Shown here: positions 63,036 through 64,000 of the stretch, piece after piece
Layout: each line of letters begins with the position of its first letter
Position numbering within the stretch: position 1 is the first letter of the stretch
Assembly: GCA_902763885.1 (NCBI GenBank)
Contig: CACWTU010000002.1
Span: forward strand, 1-64,000
Direction: 5' to 3'
Origin: an uncultured Bacteroidales bacterium
Lineage (GTDB): Bacteria; Bacteroidota; Bacteroidia; Bacteroidales; Bacteroidaceae
DNA length: 64,000 nt
The notes under the pieces: generated by a model
The model's input: the letters and a program-made list of their open reading frames with translations, nothing else
Databases searched by the model: none
What the model was told of the DNA's origin: nothing
Position numbers and translations under genes: made by a program

Positions 63036-64000
63036 CTTTGAAGTCATGTAGATGAGGTACTGCTGGATCAGCGCTTTCAGATTCTTCAGCATCTCCTGCT
63101 CAGTCTCAGGCTGGGTACCTTTGAGATTCTGTTTTAAAGTGGGGTCTTGTTTATAGGCAAACAGCCCTGTTTCGTTTTCACCATCAAACTGGAGTACGTA
63201 GTCATCCATGTAATATGAGTAGAGGCCATTCTGCAGGTTTGCAGCCCATGTCTCATCATCGGGGGTGTTGAAGAGATCCTGGCCAAAGCTGATTACAGGT
63301 TTGTCATATCCAAGATAACCCAGAATGGAAGGAAAGATGTCAGATTGTTGTGCTATTGCCTGACGCCTGCCGTTCAGACTGTCTGATGGACAGTAAAAAA
63401 TGATCGGTACGCGGAAATTGCCGTAATCAGACTGGTAATCCGGGTGTTCTGAAAGGTTTGTATGGTCTGCGGTAAGTACAAAAAGGGTGTTGTTGAACCA
63501 CGGCTGTTTTGAGGCTTTTTCAAAAAACAGTTTGAGGGCATGGTCTGAGTATCGTATTCCACGATATATAGGCAGATTGCCTTCTTGCGGATATATCTCC
63601 TGATAACGTTCCGGTACGTTGTACGGGTGGTGTGAAGAGGCTGTGAATGCCGATGCCACGAACGGCTCTTGGAAAGAACCTATCATATCACACATATATT
63701 GCAGGAATTCCTCATCCCAAATGGCCCAATATCCATCAAACACGGTTTTGCCTCCGTACTCCGGTTTTTTTACAAAATCCTCAAGCCCGAAATAATCATT
63801 GTAGCCTATGACCTTGGAGAAAGACTGGAATCCCATCGAGCCGTTGTCAGCACCATGGAAGAAAGCGGAGTAATAACCTTTATTACATAGTTCCTTGGCA
63901 AGTCCCGTAATCTCTTTTGACATTATGGTGGGAGTAAGGAACAGATGGTCCTTGAGCATAGGGATTCCGGCCAGAACTGATGGCATGGCATCTATGCTTT
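63033..64000 (-). CDS. LTA synthase/sulfatase-superfamily protein, 5' end off window
   Basis: The C-terminal part of an alkaline-phosphatase-superfamily membrane protein. The frame stays open to the right edge (SIDAMPSVLAGIP before the first internal Met region), so the start and the membrane domain lie outside. Visible catalytic features are SSHHPYNVPERY, VLTADHTNLSEHP and VPIIFYCPSD, with GYYSAFFHGADNGSMGF upstream. It resembles the product of the 54680 gene in type but is clearly not a close copy. The acceptor is unknown. The stop codon is contributed by element E3. Confidence 0.88.
   Translation of the reverse strand, partial: SIDAMPSVLAGIPMLKDHLFLTPTIMSKEITGLAKELCNKGYYSAFFHGADNGSMGFQSFSKVIGYNDYFGLEDFVKKPEYGGKTVFDGYWAIWDEEFLQYMCDMIGSFQEPFVASAFTASSHHPYNVPERYQEIYPQEGNLPIYRGIRYSDHALKLFFEKASKQPWFNNTLFVLTADHTNLSEHPDYQSDYGNFRVPIIFYCPSDSLNGRRQAIAQQSDIFPSILGYLGYDKPVISFGQDLFNTPDDETWAANLQNGLYSYYMDDYVLQFDGENETGLFAYKQDPTLKQNLKGTQPETEQEMLKNLKALIQQYLIYMTSK

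Overview
The window looks like chromosome from a member of the Bacteroidales, probably a gut or rumen species near Prevotella, Bacteroides or Paraprevotella. Three things point there. Many genes are preceded by the Bacteroidetes -7 box (TAnnTTTG), sometimes with a TTG or TTTG about 20 nt upstream. The gene content is typical of the group: SecDF fusion, ATP-type PEP carboxykinase, DUF4254 plus heptosyltransferase, long LepB, acpP-fabF, viroplasmin-type RNase H, and KorAB/IorA ferredoxin oxidoreductases. Gene order such as dapB-lepB-wbqC is also familiar. I see one tRNA and no rRNA, CRISPR array, integrase or transposase gene.

Layout. 1-5 kb, minus strand: an aryl-acid operon (paaK, ACT-domain protein, sodium:solute symporter, iorA running off the left edge). 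5-14 kb, minus: lipoprotein, sufE, a glutaminyl-cyclase-like M28 lipoprotein, cysS, ispG, purE, rpoN and a TGS-uridine-kinase-like protein. 14-17 kb, plus: FKBP isomerase lipoprotein, Lrp/AsnC regulator and a C26-M19 peptidase fusion. 17-21 kb, minus: Ig-like lipoprotein, fabF, acpP. 21-23 kb, plus: DUF4254 and GT9. 23-28 kb, minus: wbqC-like, lepB, dapB, a Gly/Met-rich secreted protein, pckA. 28-38 kb: a carbohydrate region with two CE1-type esterases (one a tandem duplication), a GH3 and a GH127-esterase fusion, interrupted by upp. 38 kb: tRNA-Arg(CCT) and a repeat-rich stretch. 38-46 kb, minus: korAB, a GlsB/YeaQ-like membrane protein, a Sel1/TonB protein, secDF. 46-52 kb: GH2 beta-galactosidase, an EEP-family protein and two rhomboids. 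52-64 kb: argS, RNase H, and an envelope cluster (two LTA-synthase-like proteins, LpxL-like acyltransferase, PAP2 phosphatase, outer-membrane protein, MsbA-like ABC exporter), with purT.

How the genes fit together. The left operon can activate aryl acetates to CoA esters and interconvert them with aryl pyruvates, the route some Bacteroidales use to make aromatic amino acids from phenylacetate or indoleacetate. The 28-38 kb genes suggest removal of acyl decorations and of arabinosyl and glucosyl/xylosyl units from plant polysaccharide. The right-hand genes concern lipid A and envelope lipids.

The most unusual content is not protein-coding. Six loci carry a family of short GC-rich palindromes with a GGG(G)-[A/T]C-N-G-CC(C) type core. 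Four are head-to-head pairs resembling REP/BIME elements and two are single units. Five of the six lie within 0-2 nt of a stop codon, and in two cases the stop codon appears to be the first three bases of the element. Next to one of them, the tRNA-Arg gene is followed by a perfect 26-nt inverted copy of its own anticodon-to-T-arm segment. No transposase that could move these elements is in the window. Other points of note are an IspG with an unusually short insert domain, multi-enzyme fusions, Gly/Met-rich segments in several unrelated exported proteins, a palindrome filling the acpP promoter spacer, and two genes whose start codon lies only 4 nt after a -7 box.
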